Positions 1 through 8,959 are shown, numbered from the stretch's first letter. The stretch is 38,021 nt of DNA from Luteimonas salinisoli (GCF_013425525.1 NZ_JACCKA010000046.1:1-38021), one strand, 5' to 3'. The notes: generated from the sequence alone by a model not told the origin. Numbers and translations are program-made.

Positions 1-157
1 CCCTGTGCAGCTCTCCGCAACACCCCCGGCGCGACTCCCGCTGAGACGTTGGTCGGCTTCGGAGGGAGTGGCTACCGAGCATCCGAAAGCGAATGACCGG
101 TGCGGCGCCCGGGCCGGCCCGCACAGTGTCACGGGTCTGCGGCGGCGAGTCGGCCAT

Positions 158-505
158 GGCTCCGGAGCCTGTGCAGCCGAGCAAGCTCGGCTCTACGGGG
201 GGCTTCGATGCCCGCGTCGCCGGCCTGGTCCAGCTTTGGTAGAGCGGAGCTTGCTCCGCTGCTCTCGGCTCCGGAGCCTGCGCAGCCGAGCAAGCTCGGA
301 TCTACCGGCTCCGGAGCCTGTGCAGCCGAGCAAGCTCGGCTCTACGGGGGCTTCGATGCCCGCGTCGCCGGCCTGCTCCAGCTTTGGTAGAGCGGAGCTT
401 GCTCCGCTGCTCTCGGCTCCGGAGCCTGCGCAGCCGAGCAAGCTCGGCTCTACGGGGGCTTCGGTGCCCGCGTCGCGGGTCTGGTCCAGCTTTGTTCGAC
501 CTGCG
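158..505. repeat. GTAG-type REP palindromes in a ~148 bp tandem duplication
   Basis: Six 24-bp palindromes are visible, each beginning GTAG on one strand. Four lie on the minus strand (173-196, 282-305, 322-345, 430-453), with a stem around CCGAGCTTGCTCGG. Two lie on the plus strand (239-262, 387-410), with a stem around CGGAGCTTGCTCCG. The spacing shows that a unit of about 148 bp (roughly 160-308) was duplicated to about 309-456, with a decayed third start near 457-500. The GTAG head plus an imperfect stem matches the REP (SMAG-like) elements known from Stenotrophomonas. The array lies downstream of mtnB on the minus strand. Positions 1-157 and 506-604 hold no gene I can support. Confidence 0.85.
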
Positions 506-604
506 AAGCGAAGCGCAGCCAGGGTCGATCTCGCGGGGTGGGAGCCGCGTCGGGGGTCTTCGCGTGGCGCGGCTTGCCGACCAACCGCAAGCGCGGTCCG
601 GCCG

Positions 605-1246
605 CTAGCGCGACCCCGTCAGCCTGGCCAGCTCCAGCTCGCAACCGAGCAGGAAGTCGAACGCTTCCAGGTGGCGGCGCGCCTCGGCCATGTCGCGGCC
701 CCATGCGTACAGGCCGTGGCCGTCGATCAGATAGCCCCAGAGCGGGCCCCGGTCGAGCAGCGCATCGACCTGCGCCGCCAGGGTCGGCATGTGCTGGCTG
801 TTGGGCAGCACCGGCACGTTGACCGCGGCCTCGTGGGTGGTGTTGCCGGCGAAGGCCTTGAGCAGCTCGTAGCCCTCCAGGCGCACGTGGCCGGCGCCGG
901 CGAACAACCGCGAGGCGACGGTCTGGTGCTGCGAGTGCGTGTGCAGGATGCAGCCGATGTCCGCGGAGCGCCGGTACAGCTGCGTGTGCAGCAGGGTCTC
1001 GGCCGACGGGCGGTGGTCGCTGCCCACGGCCGCGCCGTCGAGGTCGACGACCATGATGTCCGCTTCGCGCAGGCGCCCCTTGTCGCGTCCCGACACCGTG
1101 ATCGCGGCGTGGCGCTCGTCGATGCGCTGCGAGAAGTTGCTGCTGGTGGCGGGGGTCCAGCCGCGCGCGGCGAGTTCGCGCACGTTGACGATGAGTTCCC
1201 CGGCCAGCTCGCAGAGGCGGTGGGAATCGTAGGGCTGGGCGCTCAT
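605..1246 (-). CDS. mtnB: Methylthioribulose-1-phosphate dehydratase (MtnB)
   Basis: A 213-residue class II aldolase-fold protein. MtnB dehydrates 5-methylthioribulose-1-phosphate to the diketone intermediate of the methionine salvage pathway, in the cytosol and with Zn2+. Visible marks are TSSNFSQR (35-41), SGRDKGR (52-58), the metal motif HTHSQH with H102 and H104, a further ligand candidate H177 in DGHGLYAWG, and EGYELLKAF (124-132). The length is normal for the family. The ATG at 1246 was chosen because the family N-terminus starts there; a longer frame to 1372 runs back through intergenic repeats and has no support. Partners mtnD and mtnC often follow mtnB in relatives and would lie left of the window; that is inference. 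Confidence 0.95.
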   Translation of the reverse strand: MSAQPYDSHRLCELAGELIVNVRELAARGWTPATSSNFSQRIDERHAAITVSGRDKGRLREADIMVVDLDGAAVGSDHRPSAETLLHTQLYRRSADIGCILHTHSQHQTVASRLFAGAGHVRLEGYELLKAFAGNTTHEAAVNVPVLPNSQHMPTLAAQVDALLDRGPLWGYLIDGHGLYAWGRDMAEARRHLEAFDFLLGCELELARLTGSR

Positions 1247-1261
1247 GGGGAGAAGTCTAGC

Positions 1262-1446
1262 TTGAAAGCGGTGATTGGTGATTCGTGATTCGCAAGGGCG
1301 AAGGCGGGCGCTCGCGATCCTGGCGCAAGCCGGAATCGAACTGGCTTGCGAAAAGCGAGATGGATTCAGCATGCCCCGGAACGAGGTCCATCGGGTCCAC
1401 GTTCTTGCGAATCACCAATCACCAATCACCAATCACGGCCTTCAAA
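1262..1446. repeat. Inverted heptad-repeat element between the NSS transporter and mtnB
   Basis: The left arm (1262-1296) and right arm (1404-1446) are imperfect reverse complements built from tandem GTGATTG/TGATTCG-like heptads: two to three copies on the left, three to four on the right. They end in TTGAAAGC / GGCCTTCAAA and CGCAAG / CTTGCG. About 107 bp without coding signs lie between. The right arm overlaps the last codons of the transporter gene. The transcript could fold into a long hairpin separating the two minus-strand genes. It resembles the repeat pair at 9815-9933. Confidence 0.7.
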
Positions 1447-2800
1447 CCACCGCCCGCACCAGCACGATCAGCACCAGAGCGGGCGCGACCACGCGCATCA
1501 GCCAGCGCCATGCCGTGAACAGGGCTTCGGGCATGTCGGACAACTGCTCGCGCAGGATGGTGCGGTTGAGCGCCCAGCCGGCGAACAGCGCAATCAACAG
1601 GCCGCCCAGCGGCAGCATCAGGTCGTTGGCGATGAACTCGATGAAGGACATGATGTCGCGGTTCAGGATCCGCACGCCCGACCACAGGTTCAGCGACAGC
1701 ACCGAGAGCAGGCCGAGCAGCCAGGACAGGCCGGCGATGGTCAGCGCGGCGCGCTTGCGGTGGCCGATGCCGAACTTCTCGACCAGGAACGCCGTGGCCG
1801 GCTCCAGCAGCGAGATCGACGAGGTCCAGGCCGCGACCGAGAGCAGGCCGAAGAAGAGCAGCCCGTAGACGATTCCGAACGGCATGGACTCGAACGCGAG
1901 CGGCAGCGAGGTGAAGATCAGCCCCGGGCCGCCCCCCGCCGGGTCGAGCCCGAACGACAGCACCACCGGGAAGATCGCCAGCCCCGCCAGCAGCGCCACC
2001 GAGGTGTCGGTCAGCGCGACCGCGATGCCCACCCGTCCGATCGACACGCCCTCGCGCGGCAGGTACGCGCCATAGGTCATCATCGTGCACATGCCCAGGC
2101 TGAGGGTGAAGAACGCCTGGCCCATCGCGCTGAGGAAGGTGCCGCCGGTGATCACCGACCAGTCCGGGCGGAACAGGAATGCCGCCGCCTGGCCCATGAA
2201 GCCCGTGGTCATGCCGTAGACCACCAGCATCAGCAGCAGCACGAACAATGCCGGCATCAGGAATCGGACCGCGCGCTCCAGGCCCTTCTCCACGCCCAGC
2301 GCCACCACCGCCACGGTGAGCAGCATGAACAGCGCGTGCCAGAAAGTCAGCTCGAGCGGGTCGGACAGCAGCGCGGAGAAGGTGGCGCCGGGGTCGGTGA
2401 TGGCGGCGCCGCCGACCAGCTGCTTCAGGTAGAGAAAGGTGTAGTGCAGCGTCCAGCCCGCGACCACGCTGTAGAAGCTCAGGATCAGGATGCCGGCGAC
2501 GATGCCGACCCAGCCGATGGCCACCCAGCCGCGGCTCGTGCCGCTGTCGCGCGCCAGGCCGCGCAGGGTATTGATCGGGCTGACCCGGCCGTGGCGGCCG
2601 ATCAGGATCTCGGCCATCAGGATCGGCAGTCCCACCAGCAGGATGCAGCCCAGATAGACCAGCACGAAGGCGCCGCCGCCGTTGTCGGAGGTCATGTAGG
2701 GGAAGCGCCAGATGTTGCCCAGGCCCACCGCCGAGCCGGTCGCGGCGAGGATGAACATCAGGCGCGAGGACCACATGCCGTGGATCGAGGTCTTGTCCAT
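1442..2800 (-). CDS. Sodium-dependent transporter, NSS/SNF family (LeuT fold)
   Basis: A 452-residue polytopic inner-membrane protein of the neurotransmitter:sodium symporter family, whose bacterial members import amino acids with Na+. The first membrane segment holds the diagnostic unwound-helix motif GSAVGLGNIWRFPY (22-35), where Na+ and substrate bind. About eleven or twelve hydrophobic segments follow, and the C-terminus is short as in MhsT/Tyt1-type members. The substrate cannot be read from sequence; hydrophobic or aromatic amino acids are typical. It starts 37 bp after the NhaC-type gene, so it is probably the last gene of a three-gene transporter operon. The start at 2800 is the only ATG that precedes the first membrane segment at the usual distance. 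Confidence 0.93.
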   Translation of the reverse strand: MDKTSIHGMWSSRLMFILAATGSAVGLGNIWRFPYMTSDNGGGAFVLVYLGCILLVGLPILMAEILIGRHGRVSPINTLRGLARDSGTSRGWVAIGWVGIVAGILILSFYSVVAGWTLHYTFLYLKQLVGGAAITDPGATFSALLSDPLELTFWHALFMLLTVAVVALGVEKGLERAVRFLMPALFVLLLMLVVYGMTTGFMGQAAAFLFRPDWSVITGGTFLSAMGQAFFTLSLGMCTMMTYGAYLPREGVSIGRVGIAVALTDTSVALLAGLAIFPVVLSFGLDPAGGGPGLIFTSLPLAFESMPFGIVYGLLFFGLLSVAAWTSSISLLEPATAFLVEKFGIGHRKRAALTIAGLSWLLGLLSVLSLNLWSGVRILNRDIMSFIEFIANDLMLPLGGLLIALFAGWALNRTILREQLSDMPEALFTAWRWLMRVVAPALVLIVLVRAVV

Positions 2801-2837
2801 AGGGAATCCGGAAGTGCTTGCGTGGATCGGGGATCGG

Positions 2838-4340
2838 TCAGTCGCGCGCGGGCGCGGCCTGGGCGGGTGCCGGGTCGGGTGTGGCGTCGGCCTGCGCCGG
2901 CAGTCTCAGGATCTTGAAGCCCGCATACGCCAGCACCAGCGCCACCAGTGGACTGGCCAGGTTGAAGAACGCATACGGCAGGTAGTCGAACGTGGCCACG
3001 CCCAGGGTGGCGGCCATGTACGCGCCGCAGGTGTTCCAGGGCACCAGCGGCGAGGTGATGGTGCCGGCGTCCTCTAGGGCGCGCGACAGGTTCACCGGCG
3101 CCAGGCCGCGGCGGCGGTATTCGGGCTGGAACAGGCGGCCGGTGAGCACGATCGCCATGTACTGGTCGGCGGCCACCGCGTTGGCGCCCATCGCCGTGGC
3201 CAGGGTGGCGGCGATCAGCGAGCCGGTCGATCTGGCGGCCTTGAGCACGCTGCGGATCATCCGCTCCAGCAGCCCGGTCTTTTCCATCACCGCGCCGAAG
3301 CCCATCGCGCAAATGATCAGCCATACGGTGTTGAGCATGCTGATCATGCCGCCGCGGCTGAGCAGTTCGTCGACCGCGGCGTTGCCGGTCTCCGCCTGGT
3401 AGCCGCCGAACAGCGCCGTCCACGCTCCCGAGAGCAGGGCCATCGGCCGCGACAGGTCGGCGTTGCCGGCCAGCGCGACCACCAGGTCCGGCTGGAACAC
3501 GACCGCGAACACGGCGCCGAGCAGGGCCCCGATCAGAATGGTGGGGTAGGCCGGAAACCTCATCACCGCCAGCGCGAACACCGCCGCCATCGGGATCAGC
3601 AGGTGCCAGCCGAGATCGAACCGGGCGCCGAGCACCTGCGGCAGGTCGCCGAAGGCGGCGCCGTCGCCGGTGCCGCCGCTGCCGCCCAGGCCGATCAGCG
3701 AGAACAGCACCAGGGCGATGGCGATGCTGGGGCCGGTGGTCCAGATCATGTGGCGGATGTGGGCGAACAGCTCGCTGCCGGCCGCGGCCGGGGCGATGTT
3801 GGTGGTGTCCGACAGCGGCGACATCTTGTCGCCGAAGTAGGCGCCGGAGATGATCGCGCCGGCGGTGATCGGCAGCGACATGTCCAGCCCCTGGGCGACG
3901 CCGATCAGGGCGACGCCGAGAGTGCCGGCCACGGTCCACGAACTGCCGATCGCGATCGCGACGATGGCGCAGATCAGGCAGGCGGCGGGGTAGAAGTAGG
4001 CCGGATGCAGCAGCTGCATGCCGTACACGATCAGCGTCGGCACAGTTCCGCTGAGGATCCAGGTGCCGATCAGCGCGCCCACGGCCAGCAGGATGAAGAT
4101 CGGTACCACAGCCACCGAGATGCCGTGCACCAGGGCGTCCTGGATCTCCTGCCAGCGCTGGCCGTTGCGGATGCCGACCAGGGCGGCGATGCCGGCGGCC
4201 AGCAGCAGCGCGATCTGGTTGGCGCCGTAGGACGCATCGTCGGCGTACAGGTACACCGCGGTGGCCAGCGCGGCGACCAGGAACAGCAGCGGCAACAGCG
4301 CCTGCGGCAGGGTGGGGTCGCGCGGCCCGGTCTTCGTCAT
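2838..4340 (-). CDS. nhaC: Na+/H+ antiporter, NhaC family
   Basis: A 500-residue inner-membrane protein. NhaC-family antiporters exchange cytoplasmic Na+ for external H+; some relatives swap organic acids such as malate and lactate. Visible signatures are IGSSWTVAGTLGVAL (131-145), SGAYFGDKMSPLSDTTNIAP (165-184) with candidate cation-binding D171 and D178, and the later TITSPLVPWNTCG. It begins 10 bp after the AGCS gene and is followed after 37 bp by the NSS transporter, all on the minus strand, so one transcript is likely. The neighbours import with Na+, so an exporter that removes Na+ fits the context (inference). The C-terminal tail after the last helix is Ala/Pro-rich and probably disordered. 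Confidence 0.93.
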   Translation of the reverse strand: MTKTGPRDPTLPQALLPLLFLVAALATAVYLYADDASYGANQIALLLAAGIAALVGIRNGQRWQEIQDALVHGISVAVVPIFILLAVGALIGTWILSGTVPTLIVYGMQLLHPAYFYPAACLICAIVAIAIGSSWTVAGTLGVALIGVAQGLDMSLPITAGAIISGAYFGDKMSPLSDTTNIAPAAAGSELFAHIRHMIWTTGPSIAIALVLFSLIGLGGSGGTGDGAAFGDLPQVLGARFDLGWHLLIPMAAVFALAVMRFPAYPTILIGALLGAVFAVVFQPDLVVALAGNADLSRPMALLSGAWTALFGGYQAETGNAAVDELLSRGGMISMLNTVWLIICAMGFGAVMEKTGLLERMIRSVLKAARSTGSLIAATLATAMGANAVAADQYMAIVLTGRLFQPEYRRRGLAPVNLSRALEDAGTITSPLVPWNTCGAYMAATLGVATFDYLPYAFFNLASPLVALVLAYAGFKILRLPAQADATPDPAPAQAAPARD

Positions 4341-4350
4341 CGAGGCGCGC

Positions 4351-5901
4351 TCAGGCAGCGGCCGGCGCGCGCCGGTAGTTGCGGATCTCGCCGCTGCGCA
4401 CGCGCGCCAGGTAGTGCTCCACCTCGCGCCGCACCACCGGCGCCAGCAGGTAGACGCCGATCAAGTTGGGCACCGACATCACCAGGATCATTGCGTCGGA
4501 AAAGTCCATCACCACGCCGAGGTTGGCGGAGGCGCCGATCACGACGAACACGCAGAACAGCAGCTTGTAGGCCAGCGCCACGGGGCGGGACTCGCCGAAC
4601 AGGTAGCAGGCCGCCTTCTCGCCGTAGTACGACCAGGCCAGCATGGTGGAGAAGGCGAACAGCAGTACCGACACCACCAGCAGGTACGGGAACCACGACA
4701 GCACCGAGGCGTAGGCCATCGAGGTCAATTGCACGCCGTCGCCGACGCCGTCGACCTGGTACATGCCGGTGATCACGATCACCAGCGCGGTCATGGTGCA
4801 GATCACCACCGTGTCGATGAACGGTTCCCACAGCGCCACCAGCCCTTCGGAGGCGGGCTCGTTGGTGCGCGAGGCCGAATGCGCGATCGCGGCCGAACCG
4901 ACGCCCGCCTCATTGGAGAACGCGGCGCGGCGGAAGCCCTGGATCAGCACGCCGATGAAGCCGCCGTAGCCGGCTTCCGGGGTGAACGCGCCATCGAAGA
5001 TCGCGCGGAACGCCGGGCCGATGTTGCCGATATCGGCAACGATGATGTACAGGCCGCAGGTGAAGTACAGCAACGCCATTATCGGCACCAGCTTGCCGGT
5101 CACGCGCGCGATCGACTTCAGCCCGCCGATGATCACCACCGCCACCAGGATCGCCATCACCACGCCGAACAGCCAGCCTTTGCCGGCCAGCCAGCTGTCG
5201 GCGCCGCCGCTGACCTGCAGCATCAGCTGGAAGCTCTGGTTGGACTGGAACATGTTGCCGGCGCCGAGCGAGCCGCCGATGCAGCAGATCGCGAAGACCA
5301 CCGCCAGCACCTTGCCGAGCCCGGCCAGCGACGGGCGCTGTTCGGCGATGCCGCGGCTGAGGTAGTACATCGGCCCGCCCGAGACAGTGCCGTCGGCGTT
5401 GATGCGGCGGTACTTCACGCCCAGGGTGCACTCGGCGAACTTGGAGCTCATGCCGAGCAGGCCGGCCACGATCATCCAGAACGTCGCGCCCGGCCCGCCG
5501 ATGCCGATCGCGATGGCCACGCCCGCGATGTTGCCCAGACCGACGGTGCCCGACAGCGCGGTGGCCAGCGCCTGGAAATGGGTCACCTCGCCCGGGTCGT
5601 CGCGGCGTGAGAAGTCGCCGCGGATCAGCCGGAAGCCCTGGGCGAAACCGCGCAGGTTGACGAAGCGGAAATACAGGGTGAAGGCGAGCGCCGCGATCAG
5701 CAGCCACAGCACCACGAAGGGCATGCTGGCGCCGAAGCCGATCGGAACCGGGTGGAACACCAGCCACGAGACGCCGTCGGCGACCGGCTTGAAGGCGTTG
5801 TTGATGGCTTCGTCGAGGCCGGACCCGGTGGCGGGGGCCGCCGATACAGCCGCGGGGGCCAGGGCCGCGAGCGCCGCGGCGGCGCGCCCTGCTGTCCTCA
5901 T
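4351..5901 (-). CDS. Sodium:alanine symporter, AGCS family
   Basis: A 516-residue amino-acid carrier importing alanine or glycine with Na+ (or H+) across the inner membrane. The family signature [20 protein letters not shown] occupies residues 121-140, and the later [15 protein letters not shown] stretch is also typical. An N-terminal stretch of about 22 residues ([14 protein letters not shown] onwards, ending SAA) looks like a cleavable signal sequence, as seen in many AGCS members. The ATG at 5901 is preferred to one at 6051 because the extra 50 residues are Pro/Arg-rich and unlike the family. It is the first gene of the probable AGCS-nhaC-NSS operon. It is divergent from the NUDIX gene, so 5902-6125 should hold its promoter; no clear -35/-10 pair is visible. 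Confidence 0.93.
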   Translation of the reverse strand: MRTAGRAAAALAALAPAAVSAAPATGSGLDEAINNAFKPVADGVSWLVFHPVPIGFGASMPFVVLWLLIAALAFTLYFRFVNLRGFAQGFRLIRGDFSRRDDPGEVTHFQALATALSGTVGLGNIAGVAIAIGIGGPGATFWMIVAGLLGMSSKFAECTLGVKYRRINADGTVSGGPMYYLSRGIAEQRPSLAGLGKVLAVVFAICCIGGSLGAGNMFQSNQSFQLMLQVSGGADSWLAGKGWLFGVVMAILVAVVIIGGLKSIARVTGKLVPIMALLYFTCGLYIIVADIGNIGPAFRAIFDGAFTPEAGYGGFIGVLIQGFRRAAFSNEAGVGSAAIAHSASRTNEPASEGLVALWEPFIDTVVICTMTALVIVITGMYQVDGVGDGVQLTSMAYASVLSWFPYLLVVSVLLFAFSTMLAWSYYGEKAACYLFGESRPVALAYKLLFCVFVVIGASANLGVVMDFSDAMILVMSVPNLIGVYLLAPVVRREVEHYLARVRSGEIRNYRRAPAAA

Positions 5902-6125
5902 GCGCAGGCCCCGAAGGGCGCGGGAATGCGGGTCAGGGGCACCCGGCGACGGGCGGTCTGGCAGCGGCGGATGCGCACGTGGAGGTTCCCCTGGTCTGGC
6001 ATGGCCGGTCGATGCGGCTGGCGTACCTTGCCAAAGCGCGCAGGGGATCACAAGCGGCGCTCGCGGCGGGCGTTCGGCGCGCGCTAGACTGCGGCCCTTC
6101 CCGGATGCGATTGCGGCACCGCAGC

Positions 6126-6713
6126 ATGATTTCTGCTTCCCCTTTGCCGCCCCTGGCGGCGTCGTTCGCCGACTATGCCGCGCGCTGGCCAGGCGAGGCG
6201 GCGTGCGCGGAGCTGTTCATCGCCCTGGTCGGCGACCCCCAGGACCCCTTCGTGCGCGCGCGACTGGACGGGCACTTCACCGCCTCGTCGCTCGTGCTCA
6301 GCGGCGACGGCCGCCGCACGCTGCTGACCCACCACCGCAAGCTGGGGCTGTGGCTGCAGCCCGGCGGCCATGCCGACGGCGACCGCGACCTGGCGCGGGT
6401 CGCGCTGCGCGAGGCGGAGGAGGAAACCGGACTGCGCGGCCTGCGCCTGGAGGGTGGCATCCTCGATCTCGACCGTCACCGGATCCCGGAGCACCGCGGC
6501 GTTCCGGAACACTGGCACTACGATGTCCGCTATGTCGTCCGCGCCGGCGCCGACGAGCGGTTCCTGGTCAGCGACGAGTCGCACGCGCTGGCCTGGCGCG
6601 CGCTGGACGAGGTCGCCGACGATCCGGCGCTGGATCCGACGCTACGGCGCATGGCGCGCAAGTGGCTCGGTCTCGGCGGGACCACAGCAGCTGCCACGAC
6701 GCCCGCGGCCTGA
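6126..6713 (+). CDS. NUDIX hydrolase
   Basis: A 195-residue cytosolic protein with one NUDIX domain, which hydrolyses a nucleoside diphosphate linked to another group. The NUDIX box runs from GGHADGDRD to REAEEETGL. The REAxEETG core that binds Mg2+ is intact, but the upstream Glu of the classic G-x5-E spacing is Arg, as in some GGHxDGD-type NUDIX proteins. A region of about 45 residues before the box and about 65 after complete the fold. The ATG at 6126 was chosen; a longer frame from 5979 encodes a low-quality Arg-rich lead. It converges on the Hvf-type operon with 39 bp between the stops. The substrate is unknown. Confidence 0.85.
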   Translation: MISASPLPPLAASFADYAARWPGEAACAELFIALVGDPQDPFVRARLDGHFTASSLVLSGDGRRTLLTHHRKLGLWLQPGGHADGDRDLARVALREAEEETGLRGLRLEGGILDLDRHRIPEHRGVPEHWHYDVRYVVRAGADERFLVSDESHALAWRALDEVADDPALDPTLRRMARKWLGLGGTTAAATTPAA

Positions 6714-6752
6714 GCTGCGACGCGAGGGTCTCATCGTCGAGCGCCGTCCGGG

Positions 6753-7538
6753 CTAGGCAGGCCGGCGGACGCCGAGGAGGGTGCCTTCGTCGTGCAGGCG
6801 TTCGAGCATCGCCGCGCCTTCGGAGAGGAAGGGTTCGGCGTCGGGCGCGCCGGCCTCGGCGGCCAGTTGCCCCAGGCATTCGCTGCCGCTGTGCGCCTCG
6901 TTGCCGCCGAGGATTTCCAGCAGCCGGTAGACCAGCGGCGATAGCGCCGAGAAGCGCACCTCGCCGGCGGCGTCGCGGCGCACCAGCATCAGGGTCGGCG
7001 CTTCCGGCGGCTGCAGCGGGCGAAACTGCGGACCGATCCGGTGCACCGGCCAGCGGTAGGCGAGCGCCCAGGCCAGCGGCGAGACCACCGGGATGCCATC
7101 GAGCAATGCCGCGGGCGCGTCGTCGGCGGCAACCGGATCGTGCGGCGGCAGCTCGTCTGCAGCGATCTGCAGCCCCAGTTCCACCCATTCGTAGTGCGCC
7201 AACTCAGGCAGCCACGGTGGATCGCCCACGGCCTGCTCGGCGCGGCCTTCGAGAAAGCGGACGAACTCGCGTCCGATCTCGGTGAACAGCGGTGTGCGGC
7301 TGCGGTGCCTGGCGAAGAACTCGCGCACCAGCGCACGCCAGTCGTCCTCACCCAGGGTGCGGCGGATCACCGGGAAATTGCCGGAGAGCAGGCTGCGGAT
7401 GTTGTTGTGGAACAGGTCGCGATAGACCGCCAGGCGGCGGTCCTCGATGTCCGGCGGCGGCGGGTGGCGCCCCGGGTCGCGCAGGTGCCGCGCCAGCGCG
7501 AACTGCTGCGCGCGCAGCGTCTCGAAGGGGTCAGGCAT
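6753..7538 (-). CDS. hvfC: DUF2063 protein, HvfC/BufC-type partner of the MNIO enzyme
   Basis: A 261-residue protein of the DUF2063 family. Members partner with DUF692 (MNIO) enzymes and help present the precursor peptide for modification. The N-terminal part ([18 protein letters not shown], then [20 protein letters not shown] and [13 protein letters not shown]) is the typical DUF2063 helical domain. The later half ([14 protein letters not shown], near the C-terminus) resembles the winged-helix-like part of HvfC-type members. Its ATG at 7538 overlaps the end of the DUF692 gene by 8 bp, so translation is probably coupled. It is the last gene of the operon; no DoxX-like hvfD follows before the convergent NUDIX gene. 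Confidence 0.88.
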   Translation of the reverse strand: MPDPFETLRAQQFALARHLRDPGRHPPPPDIEDRRLAVYRDLFHNNIRSLLSGNFPVIRRTLGEDDWRALVREFFARHRSRTPLFTEIGREFVRFLEGRAEQAVGDPPWLPELAHYEWVELGLQIAADELPPHDPVAADDAPAALLDGIPVVSPLAWALAYRWPVHRIGPQFRPLQPPEAPTLMLVRRDAAGEVRFSALSPLVYRLLEILGGNEAHSGSECLGQLAAEAGAPDAEPFLSEGAAMLERLHDEGTLLGVRRPA

Positions 7539-8382
7539 GTCCGGCGGCGCGCGCCTGTCCCGCACCGTCGCGCTGCAGGTCGCGGATGCGCTGCAGTTCC
7601 ACCAGCAGTTCGGCGAACGGCGGGAAGTTGAAGTCGCGCTCGAGCAGCGTGGGGCGCAGGCCGTGCAGGCGATAGGCCTGGCGCAGCAGCTCCCAGACCT
7701 CGGGAATGACCGCCGCGCCGTGGGTGTCGACCTTGAGGTCCTCGGCCTCGTCGTAGTGCCCGGCGACGTGGTAGCTGGCGATCCGCGCCGTCGGCATCCG
7801 CGCCAGGAACTCGGCGGCGTCGTAGCCATGGTTGACCGCGTTGACTTGAATGTTGTTGACGTCCAGCAGCAGGTCGCAGTCGGCCTCCTCGAGCACGGCG
7901 AGGATGAAATCGGCCTCCGCCATCGCCTGGTAGGGCGCGGCGTAGTAGGAGACGTTCTCCACCGCGATGCGCCGGCCCAGCGCGTCCTGCACCCGGCGGA
8001 TGCGCGCCGCGGCGTTCTTCACCGAAGCCTCGGTGAACGGCACCGGCATCAGGTCGTAGAGCTGGCCGTCGTCGGCGCAGCAGCTCAGGTGCTCGCTGTA
8101 CAGCGCCACCCGGTGGCGATCGAGGAACTCGCGCAGGCGCCGCAGGAAGGTCTCGTCCAGCGGCTCGATCCCGCCCAGCGACAGCGACAGTCCGTGGCAG
8201 GTCAGAGGATGGCGGGCGGCCAGTGCCTCGAATGCGGCGCCCAGGCGTCCGCCCACGCCGATCCAGTTCTCCGGCGCGCACTCGAGGAAATCGAAGTCGT
8301 TGCGCGAGGCGGCCTGCAGCGCGGGCAGCAGGCCGCGCCGCAGGCCGAGTCCGGCGCTGGCGGGAGCGAGCGGGGCGGCCAT
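7531..8382 (-). CDS. hvfB: DUF692 multinuclear iron oxidase (MNIO), HvfB/BufB type
   Basis: A 283-residue TIM-barrel enzyme of the DUF692/MNIO family. Known members use a di- or tri-iron site and O2 to rework cysteines in a partner peptide; HvfB makes oxazolone/thioamide groups that bind copper. The family's metal-site residues are visible as H63 (CHGLSLSL), E97-H98 (YSEHLSC), E142-N143 (AVENVSYY), D174 with N176-N177 ([10 protein letters not shown]), H205 and H209 (SYHVAGHY), D219 and H221 (DTHG), and E248 (LLERDFNFP). It lies between the precursor gene upstream and its DUF2063 partner downstream, which overlaps it by 8 bp. ATG 8382 is preferred to an upstream frame opening at 8499 that overlaps the precursor gene. 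Confidence 0.92.
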   Translation of the reverse strand: MAAPLAPASAGLGLRRGLLPALQAASRNDFDFLECAPENWIGVGGRLGAAFEALAARHPLTCHGLSLSLGGIEPLDETFLRRLREFLDRHRVALYSEHLSCCADDGQLYDLMPVPFTEASVKNAAARIRRVQDALGRRIAVENVSYYAAPYQAMAEADFILAVLEEADCDLLLDVNNIQVNAVNHGYDAAEFLARMPTARIASYHVAGHYDEAEDLKVDTHGAAVIPEVWELLRQAYRLHGLRPTLLERDFNFPPFAELLVELQRIRDLQRDGAGQARAAGHA

Positions 8383-8396
8383 CGGATTCAGCCGAT

Positions 8397-8430
8397 GCGC
8401 CGCGCGCCCGGGTTTGCGGGGACGCGGCGC
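8397..8430 (-). terminator. GC-rich hairpin between precursor and enzyme genes
   Basis: A perfect 8-bp inverted repeat, GCGCCGCG (8397-8404) and CGCGGCGC (8423-8430), with an 18-nt loop, lies in the 55-bp gap between the precursor stop and the DUF692 start. There is no T-run, so it is more likely a partial terminator or an mRNA-stabilising stem that favours the precursor over the enzymes than a full stop. Function is inferred from position. Confidence 0.4.
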
Positions 8431-8437
8431 GGGTGCG

Positions 8438-8827
8438 TCAGACGGCGCCGCCGCACTGGCCTTCGCCGCACTTGCCTTCCATGTCGCCCTTGTCGCCATG
8501 GTGGGCGTCCTTCTCGGCGGCGTCGATGAAACCGTCGCCGTTGGCGTCGATCTCGGCGAACGTGTCGGCCTTGTCCGGATGCGCGGCCTGGAATTCGTCG
8601 CGCGAGACCCTGCCGTCGCCGTCGCTGTCGACGCGCTCCATGCCGCAGCGGCCTTCGTGCGCCTTGTCGCCGGCGGTAGTGGCGGCTTCCTGCGCGCCGA
8701 GCAGATAACCCTGTGCCAGCGGCGTCATGGCGAAAGCGGAGCCGGACAGCAGCAGGCCGCCGGCGAGCGCGGTGCCGATGGCGACGGCGGTGGGAGTCTT
8801 GTTGGGAGTCTTGTTGGAGCGGGACAT
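8438..8827 (-). CDS. hvfA: HvfA-like RiPP precursor with EGxCG motifs and two EF-hands
   Basis: A 129-residue exported protein. Residues 1-33 form a signal peptide (Lys/Asn start, hydrophobic [17 protein letters not shown], cleavage after AFA). The mature part carries EGRCG (58-62), then two EF-hand loops, D67-x-D69-x-D71-G-x-V-x3-E78 and D94-x-N96-x-D98-G-x-I-x3-E105. It ends with the pair EGKCG (117-121) and EGQCG (122-126). EGKCG cysteines are the sites that HvfB-type MNIO enzymes turn into copper-binding oxazolone/thioamide groups, and such an enzyme follows. The start is backed by AGGAG (8834-8838) seven bases upstream of the ATG. The likely role is a periplasmic metal-binding peptide (inference). 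The EF-hands could instead mark a Ca2+-binding protein merely resembling HvfA, but the operon argues against that. Confidence 0.88.
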   Translation of the reverse strand: MSRSNKTPNKTPTAVAIGTALAGGLLLSGSAFAMTPLAQGYLLGAQEAATTAGDKAHEGRCGMERVDSDGDGRVSRDEFQAAHPDKADTFAEIDANGDGFIDAAEKDAHHGDKGDMEGKCGEGQCGGAV

Positions 8828-8929
8828 CGCAATCTCCTGGGGAGCGCGGGCGTCGCCCGCGGGTGGACGGGAGTCTAGCGCCGTCGCGGCGACGGAGCGT
8901 TATCGGCGACTAACATGACGCCGCGCGTC

Positions 8930-8959
8930 GGCCGCCGCACCGATGCGGGCGCGGCGGCC
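8930..8959 (-). terminator. Possible end-of-operon hairpin after phoU
   Basis: A perfect 9-bp inverted repeat, GGCCGCCGC (8930-8938) and GCGGCGGCC (8951-8959), with a 12-nt loop, lies in the 274-bp gap between the phoU stop and the hvfA-like start. No T-run follows on either strand, so this is only a candidate. The rest of the gap should contain the promoter of the hvf operon, but no clear site is visible. Confidence 0.35.

Noticed and set aside
158..460. Possible CRISPR array
   Set aside because: The units are 24-bp palindromes in alternating orientation with repeated, not unique, sequence between them; no cas genes are near.
5..1288. Open plus-strand frame through the REP region and opposite mtnB
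   Set aside because: It runs through the repeats and then mirrors mtnB; the product has no fold-like sequence.
1346..2917. Long plus-strand open frame (over 500 codons) opposite the NSS transporter
   Set aside because: It is antisense to a convincing transporter, with a His/Gln/Arg-rich product typical of GC-rich shadow frames; similar long shadows occur opposite nhaC, AGCS, pstS and serC.
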